The translations under genes were made by a program, and so were the position numbers. A stretch of DNA of 64,000 nucleotides from Mesorhizobium sp. NZP2298 (lineage in GTDB: Bacteria; Pseudomonadota; Alphaproteobacteria; Rhizobiales; Rhizobiaceae). Shown here one piece after another: positions 45,915 to 54,560 of this stretch. The DNA is taken from assembly GCF_013170825.1 (NCBI RefSeq), contig NZ_CP033365.1, positions 4,476,001-4,540,000 on the forward strand, written 5' to 3'. The notes beneath the pieces were generated by a model, which did no database searches, was not told the DNA's origin, and saw only the letters and a list, made by a program, of their open reading frames with translations. Each line of letters begins with the position of its first letter. The stretch's first letter is position 1.

Positions 45915-46523
45915 TCACATTGGCCCGGGCATCATCTTGGTCGGCTTCTCCAGCATCGGAAACTCGGCCTTGTTGCATTTCACGTTCGGGTTCGTCGGAC
46001 TGAACATGCCGTTCGGATTGTCCCTGAACAGCCAGGCGTGAAGATCGTAGTGGACGAACTCCCTCGGGATGAGCGGATAGTGTCCCTCCATCGGTCCCAT
46101 GAAGGTCTGGCCAAACAGCTTCGGCGGCTCTTTGGTATCCGGCGTCAGCGGCACCAGCCATTCCACGCCGACCAATTTCAGACCCTTCTTGGTCGGCTCG
46201 TAGATCAGGACGTTGGGCTTCATCGGGTCGAGTTTCTGGCCGACGCTTGGGACGTTGACGAAATGGATGCCCATGGCCCCTTTCGGATAAAACATCGCGC
46301 CGGATATCTTTTCGCCAGCATAGTAGACGCACCCGACGGTCGACAGATAAAGGTCGCGGACAGCCGCGGTGTAGTCTTCGTACTTAGCCAATGATTTCTT
46401 CAAGGCTTCGATGTCGGCCTTGTTGGCTTCTTCGGCTTGAGCCGTGGCGGCGTCAAACGATACGCCGAGAAGGCCGGCCAAAACGAGGACGCCGCAACGC
46501 CCAAGGCGAGCTGTTCTTGTCAT
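45915..46523 (-). CDS. Secreted protein of unknown function, 202 residues
   Basis: A signal peptide (LGRCGVLVLAGLLGVSFDAA, cleavage near AQA-EE) is followed by a charged helix (NKADIEALKKSLAKYEDYTA) and a domain with FYPKGAMGIHFVNVP and HYPLIPREFVHYDLHAWLF. Several bacteria carry similar unnamed proteins; I do not recall a proven function. GGGAGG precedes ATG 46523. It stands alone between the helicase and the OmpA-type gene. Confidence 0.7.
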   Translation of the reverse strand: MTRTARLGRCGVLVLAGLLGVSFDAATAQAEEANKADIEALKKSLAKYEDYTAAVRDLYLSTVGCVYYAGEKISGAMFYPKGAMGIHFVNVPSVGQKLDPMKPNVLIYEPTKKGLKLVGVEWLVPLTPDTKEPPKLFGQTFMGPMEGHYPLIPREFVHYDLHAWLFRDNPNGMFSPTNPNVKCNKAEFPMLEKPTKMMPGPM

Positions 46524-46722
46524 GCATTCCTCCCAGATATGTAATCTGGCCGTGCAAGACCGAGGCGGGAAAAAATGTTGATCACGCGGCCAGTTGTACC
46601 GCCTCATCCCCTCTGGAACAGCAATGATGCTATTCCTTTCCGGGCCTGCGGGAAAGCTGTTATTTAGAACTAGCTAACTATCAGGCGCGCCAATCTGAAG
46701 AGCGCCGAAGTCCCCTCAAACA

Positions 46723-46747
46723 GAAACGGCCCCCGTGGGGCCGTTTC
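46723..46747 (-). terminator. Terminator after the OmpA-type lipoprotein gene
   Basis: GAAACGGCCCC (46723-46733) pairs with GGGGCCGTTTC (46737-46747) around a three-base loop. It lies 19 bases after the stop of the lipoprotein gene, with a TTT end inside the stem on the minus strand. Confidence 0.75.
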
Positions 46748-46766
46748 GCATTCGCTTGCCGAACAA

Positions 46767-47417
46767 TCAGGTGAGCGGCGACAGCTGGATCTCGACGCGC
46801 CGGTTCTGGGCGCGGCCTTCGGCCGTCGCGTTGGATGCGACCGGACGCGTCTTGCCGAAACCGGTAACGGCGAAGCGGCGCTGATCGACGCCCTGCCCTG
46901 ATAGATAGTTGGCGACCGCCAGCGCACGGCGCTGCGACAGATCGAAATTGTGCTGATCACCGCCCGTCGAATCGGTATGGCCAAAGACATCGACGGTCGT
47001 CTGGCGGAACTTCTTCAGCACCAGCGCGACGGAATTCAGCACCGGGTAGAAGCCAGGCTTCACCGCATCCTGATCGACATTGAAGGTGATGTCGGACGGC
47101 ATGTTGAGGATGATCTGGTCGCCGCTGCGGGTGACGCTGACGCCGGTGCCTTGGAGCTGCCGGCGCAATTCCGCCTCGTTCTGATCCATTGTCGCGCCGA
47201 TGGCGCCACCGGCCAGCGCACCGATGCCAGCGCCAATCAGCGCGTTGCGGCGGTCATTGCCGCCCGCAAGCAGACCGAGGCTCGCACCTGCCAGGGCGCC
47301 GAGACCGGCACCAGCGGCCGTGTTGGAAATCTTCTGGTCGCCCGTATACGGATCGGTGGTGGTGCAGGCGCTCACGAGCAAAGCCATCGCCACGACGACG
47401 AGCACGGTCTTCTTCAT
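46767..47417 (-). CDS. OmpA-family outer-membrane lipoprotein (YiaD-like)
   Basis: This 216-residue protein has a lipoprotein signal (LLVSACTTTD, lipid Cys18), a glycine-zipper segment (GAGLGALAGASLGLLAGG, and again IGAGIGALAGGAIGA), and the C-terminal OmpA domain that binds peptidoglycan, with DVFGHTDSTGG, and NFDLSQRRALAVANYLSGQG followed by the closing AQNRRVEI. It probably tethers the outer membrane to the wall. The start MKKTVLVVVAM has GAGGG upstream. No operon partner is seen. Confidence 0.92.
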   Translation of the reverse strand: MKKTVLVVVAMALLVSACTTTDPYTGDQKISNTAAGAGLGALAGASLGLLAGGNDRRNALIGAGIGALAGGAIGATMDQNEAELRRQLQGTGVSVTRSGDQIILNMPSDITFNVDQDAVKPGFYPVLNSVALVLKKFRQTTVDVFGHTDSTGGDQHNFDLSQRRALAVANYLSGQGVDQRRFAVTGFGKTRPVASNATAEGRAQNRRVEIQLSPLT

Positions 47418-47567
47418 AAATGGTCCCTCTCCAAGTCGCGCCTTTTTCGACGGCGCCAAATCAGCCCTTCCGGCGACTTGTAACATGAATTGCGGCGAAA
47501 AGCGGAACAGGAAAAACGCCCGCGACGGCTTTTCCCAGGTCAGTCACGTGACGACCGCCTTGGCCAG

Positions 47568-47936
47568 TTACCAGAGATTCTTGCCGTCGATGACCACCAC
47601 TTCGACCTTGTCGAGATCGAAATCATCGAACAGCCGCGAATTGACGCTGATCTTGGGATTGTCGAAATCCGGCTCGCCGGTCGACCAATCCGGTGTTTCG
47701 GTGAACGTGCCACAGCCGCAGGTGGTGCAAAAACCATGCTTTACGGTTTTCGAGCCCCACTGATAGAAGGCAACGTTTTTCAGTGGCGTGATGAGCTTGA
47801 ACTGCGATGGGGTGTAGTAGGCCCAGAGCGAGCCGCGTTTCGAGCAGAACGAACAGGTGCATTGCGTCACCGTCCGCGGTGCCTCTGAAACCTCGAATGT
47901 CGTCGCCTTGCAGTGGCAGCTTCCCTTGATGGTCAT
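47568..47936 (-). CDS. GFA-family zinc protein (glutathione-dependent formaldehyde-activating type)
   Basis: This 122-residue protein has the zinc-binding cysteines of the GFA/CENP-V fold: GSCHCKATTFEV, CTCSFCSKRG and GFCTTCGCGTF. Family members were named for formaldehyde-glutathione condensation, but most remain untested. ATG 47936 (MTIKGS) follows GGAGAGG at proper distance; a GTG three codons earlier would overlap that site. It has no functional partner here. Confidence 0.88.
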   Translation of the reverse strand: MTIKGSCHCKATTFEVSEAPRTVTQCTCSFCSKRGSLWAYYTPSQFKLITPLKNVAFYQWGSKTVKHGFCTTCGCGTFTETPDWSTGEPDFDNPKISVNSRLFDDFDLDKVEVVVIDGKNLW

Positions 47937-48045
47937 CGACGTCACCTCTCCCTTGTCCGCCGCCCATGCGGCAGGGCACCATAAAGAAGCGATCCTGACA
48001 ACTGTCCGTCAGCAGGCTCCAGGCCTGACCAGCCGGCCGGAAATC

Positions 48046-48423
48046 CTAGTAGGATGATGGCGGCACAAACAGGCAGATGGTCTTGCCGGCATCGAGCCCG
48101 GCCTCATGCGCGCACCAATGAAATTCTCCGTCCGGCGAATCCTTGATACGTCTGTCGCTGTAAGCCAGCACCTCCCCGGTGTCCTTGATGACATAGCCTT
48201 CCGGGCGCTCGCTGATCGAAGTCTGCGACACCTCGTGGCAGTCGTAGTTCGCGCAGCAGGCGAACGGATAACTCCAGCCTTGCGGCTTGGCCGCGGTCGG
48301 CTTGGCGTCATGCGCCAAGGCCGGTACCGACAGCAGCGCGATCACACAGGCCGCGCACAGGGGAATGATAAGCTGGCCAACCGATGGAACGGCGATGGCC
48401 GATCTGGAATTGGCGGCAAACAT
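48046..48423 (-). CDS. Secreted cysteine-rich protein of unknown function, 125 residues
   Basis: The signal peptide (IIPLCAACVIALLSVPALA, cleavage after residue 37) is followed by a mature part of about 88 residues with CCANYDC and one more pair of Cys (EFHWCAHEAG, KTICLFVPPSSY). Such proteins are frequent in rhizobia with no known role. AAGGA precedes ATG 48423. It lies upstream of the GFA gene on the same strand but 109 bases away. Confidence 0.65.
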   Translation of the reverse strand: MFAANSRSAIAVPSVGQLIIPLCAACVIALLSVPALAHDAKPTAAKPQGWSYPFACCANYDCHEVSQTSISERPEGYVIKDTGEVLAYSDRRIKDSPDGEFHWCAHEAGLDAGKTICLFVPPSSY

Positions 48424-48719
48424 GGGAACGTTCCTTTCAAACGAGGTTCAAGCATTTCTTGCTTGCCCGTTCCCGGAACGTGTCTTCCCAGCGGCTAATC
48501 GTCAGCAGATATGCCGCGACCGGCCATAAATGCTTTTGTCTCTTCCTGCCCTCGAAGGTGAGCCGAAATGTGAGTCGGCGCAAGAAATTGCTGCATGAGG
48601 CACTGGCCGTCCAAGGCAGCAACTACCTGCCGTTGACAATCAAGGCAAATCCTCTGCGATGGCCCGCTTCCTCCTGAAGAAGGTGCAAGCCATCGCAACC
48701 CAGGTTAGTGGCGGACGGG
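48424..48719. other. Gap between prfB and the secreted cysteine-rich protein
   Basis: About 296 bases with no supported gene, no T-tailed hairpin and no tRNA. It should hold the end of the prfB transcript and the promoter of the secreted protein gene. Confidence 0.4.
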
Positions 48720-49851
48720 CTAGTCCAGATCCGCCACGACCTCACCGGCGCCGCCCTCGATGCGTTGCGACAGCGAAGCTTCCATGAAGTCGTCGAGGTC
48801 GCCATCGAGCACGCTTGACGGGCTGGTGCTTTCGACGCCGGTGCGCAGATCCTTCACCAGCTGATAGGGCTGCAGCACGTAGGAACGGATCTGGTGGCCC
48901 CAACCGATGTCACTCTTGGAGGCTTCGGTGGCGTTGGCGATGGCCTCACGTTTCTTCAGCTCCTCCTCGTAGAGGCGCGAGCGCAGCATTTCCCAGGCCT
49001 TCGCCCGGTTCTTGTGCTGCGAACGCTCGGCCTGGCAGGCGACCGCGATGCCGGTGGCGATATGGGTGATGCGCACGGCCGAGTCGGTGGTGTTGACGTG
49101 CTGGCCACCCGAGCCGGACGAGCGGTAGGTGTCGATTCGAACATCGGATTCGGACACATCGATATCGATCGTGTCGTCGATGACGGGATAGACCCAGACG
49201 CTGGCGAAGGAAGTATGCCGTCGCGCATTGCTGTCATAGGGCGAAATGCGCACCAGGCGGTGGACACCGGATTCGGTCTTCAGCCAGCCATAGGCATTGT
49301 GGCCCTTAATCGTCAGCGTCGCGGACTTGATGCCGGCCTCTTCGCCGTCATGCACTTCCAGCACCTCGACCTTGAAGCGGCGGCGCTCGGCCCAGCGCGT
49401 GTACATGCGCAAAAGCATCGAGGCCCAGTCCTGGCTCTCCGTCCCGCCGGCGCCGGCATGGATTTCGAGATAGGTGTCGTTGGCGTCCGCTTCACCCGAC
49501 AGCAGCGTTTCGACCTGGCGGGCCTTCGCCTCGCCCTGCATCGAGCGGATCGCCGCTTCAGCTTCGGCGATAACGCCTTCGTCGCCTTCCTCCTCGCCGA
49601 GTTCGATCAGGCCGATATTGTCTTCCAGCGCCTGCGTCAGGCCCTTGACCGCCGCGATGCCTTCCTCAAGGCCCTGGCGCTCGCGCATCAGCTTCTGGGC
49701 TTCCAGCGGCTCGTTCCAGAGGCTGGCGTCCTCGGCCCGCACATTCAGGTATTCAAGCCGCTTTATGGCCTGATCCCAGTCAAAGATGCCTCCTCAGCAG
49801 GGTTATCGCCTGCCTGATCTCATCGACAATATTCTGCGTTTCCGCGCGCAT
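48720..49851 (-). CDS. prfB: Peptide chain release factor 2, with programmed +1 frameshift
   Basis: RF2 (376 residues after frameshift) releases peptides at UGA and UAA. A 23-codon first part runs from ATG 49851 to CTT at 49783-49785 and meets an in-frame TGA (49780-49782). Reading resumes one base on, at GAC (49779-49781), skipping T at 49782, and continues to 48720. The slip site CTTTGAC is preceded by AGGAGG at the spacing known to promote the shift. The GGQ peptidyl-transfer motif ([16 protein letters not shown]) is present. The codon-recognition tripeptide is SPY where E. coli has SPF ([11 protein letters not shown]). It follows the PBP1A gene by 126 bases. Confidence 0.96.
49773..49794 (-). 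promoter_or_regulatory. RF2 programmed frameshift site
   Basis: On the minus strand AGGAGG, CAT and then CTTTGAC occur in order. The CTT TGA C slip sequence and the Shine-Dalgarno-like element three bases upstream match the autoregulatory frameshift site of bacterial prfB: low RF2 lets the ribosome pause at UGA and shift +1. Confidence 0.95.
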
Positions 49852-49935
49852 GGCCTAGTATTTCGTCCTGTGGCTGAAGTGACGTCTCGGTCGGCGCGAT
49901 ACATAGGGACGGCGCCGCCATGTGTAAAGCGAAAT

Positions 49936-49956
49936 GGGCCGGCCCCAGGCCAGCCC
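49936..49956 (-). other. 9-bp hairpin between the PBP1A gene and prfB
   Basis: 49936-49944 and 49948-49956 pair over nine bases (one G-T) with a three-base loop, about 22 bases after the PBP1A stop. It may weaken read-through into prfB or stabilise the upstream message. Confidence 0.5.
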
Positions 49957-49977
49957 AACAGGCGGCATAGGGGACCG

Positions 49978-52434
49978 TCAGTAGAGGCCGCCGCCGCCGT
50001 CCTGGATGGCCTGGTTCGCCTGCGGCGACAGTGCGCCGCCCGATGCGTTGGAGCCGTCGGCACCCATGCCGATCACCCAATAGCTGTCGGCGGGACCGGT
50101 GCCCGGCTTGAAGGCCTCGATGATGGTGCCAGGATCGCCCGACGTGGCACGCATGCCGGTCTTGCGGTTGATGGCGATCAGATTCATGCCGTCCGGCACC
50201 TTGAAGTCGACATTGGGCGTGCCGTCCAGCGCCACGCGCATGAAGTCCTTGAAGATCGGTGCGGCGAGACCGCCACCGGTGGCGCCATGGCCAAGGCCGC
50301 GCGGCGTGTCGTAGCCCATGTAGAGACCGACCACGAGGTTCGGCGTATAGCCGATGAACCAAGCGTCCTTTTCGTCGTTGGTGGTGCCGGTTTTGCCCGC
50401 GATGTGGCGGCCCAGTTCCCCGATGGTGGCGCCGGTGCCGCGTTGCACCACGCCCTCCATCATCGAGGTGATCTGGTAGGCAGTCATCGGATCGAGAACC
50501 TGCTCGGAATTGTCGACCAGTTCCGGCTCCGGCTGATTCTTCCACTCAGGCGCATTGCAGCCTTCGCAGCCACGCTCATCCTGCTTGAACACGGTCTTGC
50601 CGTAGCGGTCCTGGATGCGGTCGATCAGCGATGGTTTGATCGACTTGCCGCCATTGGCCATGATCGAATAGGCAGAAACCATGCGCATGACGGTCGTCTC
50701 GCCGGAACCTAGCGCCATCGGCAGGTATGGCGCCAGATGATCGTAGACGCCGAAGCGCTCGGCATATTCGACGACCAGCTTCATGCCCATGTCGTTGGCA
50801 AGCCGCACGGTCATCAGGTTGCGCGACTTTTCGATGCCGGAGCGCAGCGTTGCCGGACCCGCGACGGTGCCGTCATAGTTCTTCGGTGTCCAGGTCGTGT
50901 TGCCGCTCTGGATGGTGATCGGTCCGTCCATGATCACCGAGGCCGGCGTATAGCCATTGTCGAGCGCGGCCGAATAGACGATCGGCTTGAACGAGGAGCC
51001 CGGCTGGCGCATCGCCTGGGTGGCGCGGTTGAACTCGGACTGGGCATAGGAGAAGCCGCCGACCATGGCCAGCACACGGCCAGTGTGTGGATCCATGGCG
51101 ATCAGACCGCCCTCCACCTCTGGAACCTGGCGCAGGCTGTAGGTGTTGTCCGAGCCTTCGTTCTTCTGCACGAAGATGACGTCGCCCGGCTTCAGCACAT
51201 CGGCCGGCGACTTGGCCTTGACCGTCTTGCCGTCGACCACATGGCGCATGGCAAAGCCCATGTCGTCCTTGCTGACTGTACCTTCGACGCGTTCCTTGAC
51301 GATATCGCCCGACGCCTGGCGTGCGGGCTGGAGCCCTATCGAGAGACCGGACGCCGAGGAGTCGAGCACGACGGCCAGAGACCATTCGGGAACGTCTTCC
51401 AGTCCCTTGACCGCGCCCAACGGGACGCCCCAGTCACCGGACACGTCGATTGACGTCACCGGCCCGCGATAGCCACGCAGCGTATCGTATTTGATCAAGC
51501 CGTTCTGCATCGCCTTGCGGGCGATAAGCTGAACTTTCGGATCAAGCGTGGTGCGGACGGACAGGCCCCCTTCGTACAGTGCATTCTCGCCGTAACGGGC
51601 AATGATCTGGCGACGCACCTCTTCCGTGAAATATTCACCAGCGAAGAGATAGGTGCCGGTACGGCGCGGCGTCACGCCGAGCGGCTCGGCCTTGGCCTTG
51701 TTGCCTTCCTCACGCGTGACGTAGCCATTCTCGACCATCTGGTCGATGACCCAGTTGCGGCGCTCGATAGCGCGATCGGCATGCTTGAAGGGATGGTAGT
51801 TGTTAGGGCCTTTCGGCAGCGAAGCCAGATAGGCAGCCTCGGCCACCGTCAGTTCGTTCACCGACTTGTCGAAGTAGGTAAGCGCCGCGCCGGCGACACC
51901 ATAGGCACCGAAACCGAAGAAGATTTCGTTGAGGTAGAGCTCGAGGATACGATCCTTGGGATAGGCCTGCTCGATGCGGAAGGCCAGGATCATCTCCTTG
52001 ATCTTGCGCTCGTAGGTCTGGTCCGCGGTCAGCAGGAAGTTCTTGGCCACCTGCTGGGTGATCGTCGAGGCGCCGACCTGCCGCCTGCCCGAGCCGAAAT
52101 TCTGCAGATTGACGATGATGGCGCGGCCAAGACCGGTCACGTCGATGCCGGGGTGATTGTAGAAGTTCTTGTCTTCCGCCGACAGGAAGGCCGCCTTGAC
52201 GCGATCCGGGATCGCCTGGATCGGCAGGTAGAGGCGCCGTTCGCGTGCGTATTCGGCCATCAGCGAGCCGTCGGAGGCATGGATGCGGGTGGTCACCGGC
52301 GGCTCGTATTTGGCCAGCACTTCGTAGTCGGGCAGATCCTTCGACAGATGGCTGATGTAAATCGCAACGCCCGCCGCGACCAGAAGGGCCAGCGTCGTGC
52401 CGATGCCGAAAAAATAGCCAATGAGACGAATCAT
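49978..52434 (-). CDS. mrcA: Penicillin-binding protein 1A (bifunctional transglycosylase/transpeptidase)
   Basis: This 818-residue class A PBP builds and crosslinks peptidoglycan. A single N-terminal membrane helix (residues 8-29) leads to the glycosyltransferase domain with catalytic Glu87 in LSAEDKNFYNHPGID and the GASTITQQVAKN motif. The transpeptidase domain carries SSFK near 480 (nucleophile Ser), SRN near 537 and KTGTT near 680. The mid-region OB-like insertion (about residues 310-440) is typical of PBP1A. It follows the amidase gene by 213 bases, with prfB next. Confidence 0.96.
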   Translation of the reverse strand: MIRLIGYFFGIGTTLALLVAAGVAIYISHLSKDLPDYEVLAKYEPPVTTRIHASDGSLMAEYARERRLYLPIQAIPDRVKAAFLSAEDKNFYNHPGIDVTGLGRAIIVNLQNFGSGRRQVGASTITQQVAKNFLLTADQTYERKIKEMILAFRIEQAYPKDRILELYLNEIFFGFGAYGVAGAALTYFDKSVNELTVAEAAYLASLPKGPNNYHPFKHADRAIERRNWVIDQMVENGYVTREEGNKAKAEPLGVTPRRTGTYLFAGEYFTEEVRRQIIARYGENALYEGGLSVRTTLDPKVQLIARKAMQNGLIKYDTLRGYRGPVTSIDVSGDWGVPLGAVKGLEDVPEWSLAVVLDSSASGLSIGLQPARQASGDIVKERVEGTVSKDDMGFAMRHVVDGKTVKAKSPADVLKPGDVIFVQKNEGSDNTYSLRQVPEVEGGLIAMDPHTGRVLAMVGGFSYAQSEFNRATQAMRQPGSSFKPIVYSAALDNGYTPASVIMDGPITIQSGNTTWTPKNYDGTVAGPATLRSGIEKSRNLMTVRLANDMGMKLVVEYAERFGVYDHLAPYLPMALGSGETTVMRMVSAYSIMANGGKSIKPSLIDRIQDRYGKTVFKQDERGCEGCNAPEWKNQPEPELVDNSEQVLDPMTAYQITSMMEGVVQRGTGATIGELGRHIAGKTGTTNDEKDAWFIGYTPNLVVGLYMGYDTPRGLGHGATGGGLAAPIFKDFMRVALDGTPNVDFKVPDGMNLIAINRKTGMRATSGDPGTIIEAFKPGTGPADSYWVIGMGADGSNASGGALSPQANQAIQDGGGGLY

Positions 52435-52647
52435 ACCCGCTCCAGTCCTTGGTTCGGGAATTCCCTAAACGAAGCCGCCTTCCACGCAAGCTTTCGAACC
52501 GGTCCCAATCCGTAATCGAAAACCCATGTCGCCACCATGTGGACAAAATACGGCAAGGCCTGCTTTCGTGACCTCGAGCCGGAAATAAAGGCACCGGGTG
52601 TTGTCATCCAGCAACGCCGCCTTAGGTTGCAGGCGCCGCCAGGCATG

Positions 52648-53910
52648 TCAACCTCCGGCCCCCGTTCCGGCACGGGCGGAAGCGAACAGCGCAACGGCGT
52701 TGGTGATGCTTTGTGCGGCCTTGCCGCGCCATTCGGCGTCGAGAAGTTGCGCCTCGTCCTTGGCATTCGAGAGATAGCCGAGCTCGACCAGCACGGATGG
52801 CACGTCTGGCGCCTTCAGCACCTTGAATCCAGCCGAACGCTGCGGATTGTTGATAAGGCCGACGCTGGTCGAAAGCTGGCCGACCAGCGTGTGGGCGAAA
52901 CTCATCGAGAAGGTGTGCGTCTCTCGGCGGATCAGGTCGATCAGGATGTCGGTCACTTCCTTGTTATCGTCCTTGATGACCATACCGGCAAACTGGTCTG
53001 AAAGGTTTTCGCGATCGGCAAGCGCCTGCGCCTCGGGATCCGACGCCTTGTCGGAAACGGTGTAGACGGTGGCGCCGCGGATGCCCTTGACGCTGATTGT
53101 ATCGGCATGGATCGAAATCAGCAGATCGGCCTCGTGCTGGCGGGCAATGCGCACGCGGTCGTCCAGACGCAGATACTCATCGGTGTCACGCGTCATGAAG
53201 ACATCGTATTTGCCGATCGCCGCGAGCTTGTCGCGCAACTCCGTGGCGAAGGCCAGCGTCACGTTCTTCTCGATCGTGCCGTTCAGACCCTCGGCACCGC
53301 CGTCGACGCCGCCATGGCCGGGATCGATGACGACGGTGAAGCGATGGCCCGGATTGGAGACCGGCCCTGTGCCAACCCGCCCGCCCTTGTCGGTCGAAAC
53401 CGTGGAGCCGGTGGTCAGCGCCTGGTTGGCAAGGGCAGCGTCGAACTCGCGTTCGGAGGCGGCCGACATGTCGATGGCAATGCGGTAGCCGGTTCCGTCC
53501 TCGTTCTTGAGCACATCCAGCTTGTCGACGGCGAAGGGTCCCTTGCCGGTGAGGATCAGCCGCGAAACGCCCTCGCCGAGCTCGCCCAGGCGCACACTCT
53601 TGACCAGGCCGCGCGGCTTCAAGTCCTTGGCGTCGATCGCCAGCCTGGTATTCGCCAGATCGATGACCAGGCGATTGGGTCCGCGCAGCAGGAACCATTT
53701 GATGTCCGGTTCGCGATCGAAATCCACGACGATGCGCATCTTGGTGGCATCGCCCGCCATCTTGTAGCCTTTCGCCACGAGCGGCGCGTCGGCGGCATCG
53801 GCAACGGAGCAAAACGCCTGGGAAATCACGACCAGCAGCAGGAGACAGAAGGCGCCGAGAATCCGGCCGCCAACACGACATCCCTTGTCTGTGAAGTCCG
53901 CCAGTCCCAT
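52648..53910 (-). CDS. N-acetylmuramoyl-L-alanine amidase (AmiC-like)
   Basis: This 420-residue periplasmic enzyme cuts the stem peptide from muramic acid to split daughter-cell walls. It has a signal peptide (residues 12-40), an AMIN targeting domain (about 45-150) and an Amidase_3 domain (about 190-410). Zinc ligands are His199 in VIDPGHGGVDGGAEG, Glu214 in GTIEKNVTL and His268 in LISIHAD; the catalytic Glu lies in SVLVELGYLSNAKD. It heads a likely amidase-PBP1A-prfB operon, and faces rne across 650 bases. Confidence 0.94.
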   Translation of the reverse strand: MGLADFTDKGCRVGGRILGAFCLLLLVVISQAFCSVADAADAPLVAKGYKMAGDATKMRIVVDFDREPDIKWFLLRGPNRLVIDLANTRLAIDAKDLKPRGLVKSVRLGELGEGVSRLILTGKGPFAVDKLDVLKNEDGTGYRIAIDMSAASEREFDAALANQALTTGSTVSTDKGGRVGTGPVSNPGHRFTVVIDPGHGGVDGGAEGLNGTIEKNVTLAFATELRDKLAAIGKYDVFMTRDTDEYLRLDDRVRIARQHEADLLISIHADTISVKGIRGATVYTVSDKASDPEAQALADRENLSDQFAGMVIKDDNKEVTDILIDLIRRETHTFSMSFAHTLVGQLSTSVGLINNPQRSAGFKVLKAPDVPSVLVELGYLSNAKDEAQLLDAEWRGKAAQSITNAVALFASARAGTGAGG

Positions 53911-54560
53911 CTCTCTTCCTGTCGCTCCCGGTTTGGCGCCAGGCGCCCGCTCGTTTCGTCGAAGTGCCGGTTAGGCCGCGAACTCGATTAACGATTGGTA
54001 TCCAGAGAAGGTTAACCAAGCCTTTTCACGCAAGGATCGGAACCAGGCTTACGTTACGGAACTGCTTTTTGCCGGCATCGGAAATCGGGGTTGCCTTCCA
54101 CCCCGCCAAATCATAAAAGCGATAGTGGATCACTGCAATCCTGGAACCGCCCTCCTCCGCAGCTTCCTGCTACAGGGTTAGATGAAAGGCGGCTCCTTTC
54201 GCTTCACGCGAAAAGGCTTCAAGTGATTGCGACGAATTTCGCAGGTGTGCTCCCGTGGCGGGGGAATCGCCTGCGTGAGGAAAACGGCCGGGTTTGTTCC
54301 CGTGCCGGCTCTGTACGAGCAAACAAGCTGGTCCGGTTTCCGGGCTTTGGTTCAAAAGGTTCTGCTGGTGACGATGGCTTCAAGCGCAATCATGGAAAGG
54401 TCCGCATCAAACCGCGCCAGTATGGCTGCGGGCGGCACCGCCATGACACGCAGGCACCGTCCGGCGGACATTCAGACATCCGGCACCCACACTCCAGACA
54501 CGCAGCAGCGGGCTTTGCCTTGCAAGCTGCGGCTGACGGCTGCCGGGAGGAAACGAAATA
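53911..54560. promoter_or_regulatory. Divergent amidase/rne region with long rne leader
   Basis: These 650 bases hold no supported gene. A bulged hairpin (54195-54202 with 54208-54216) and a GGCG/CGCC stem near 54256-54270 occur on the rne side. In E. coli a long structured rne leader mediates autoregulation by RNase E itself; a similar role here is inferred from the gap length and position only. Confidence 0.5.

Noticed and set aside
48720..49742. prfB as a truncated gene starting downstream, or as a frameshift pseudogene
   Set aside because: The upstream 23 codons, the AGGAGG element and CTTTGAC form the known programmed frameshift site.
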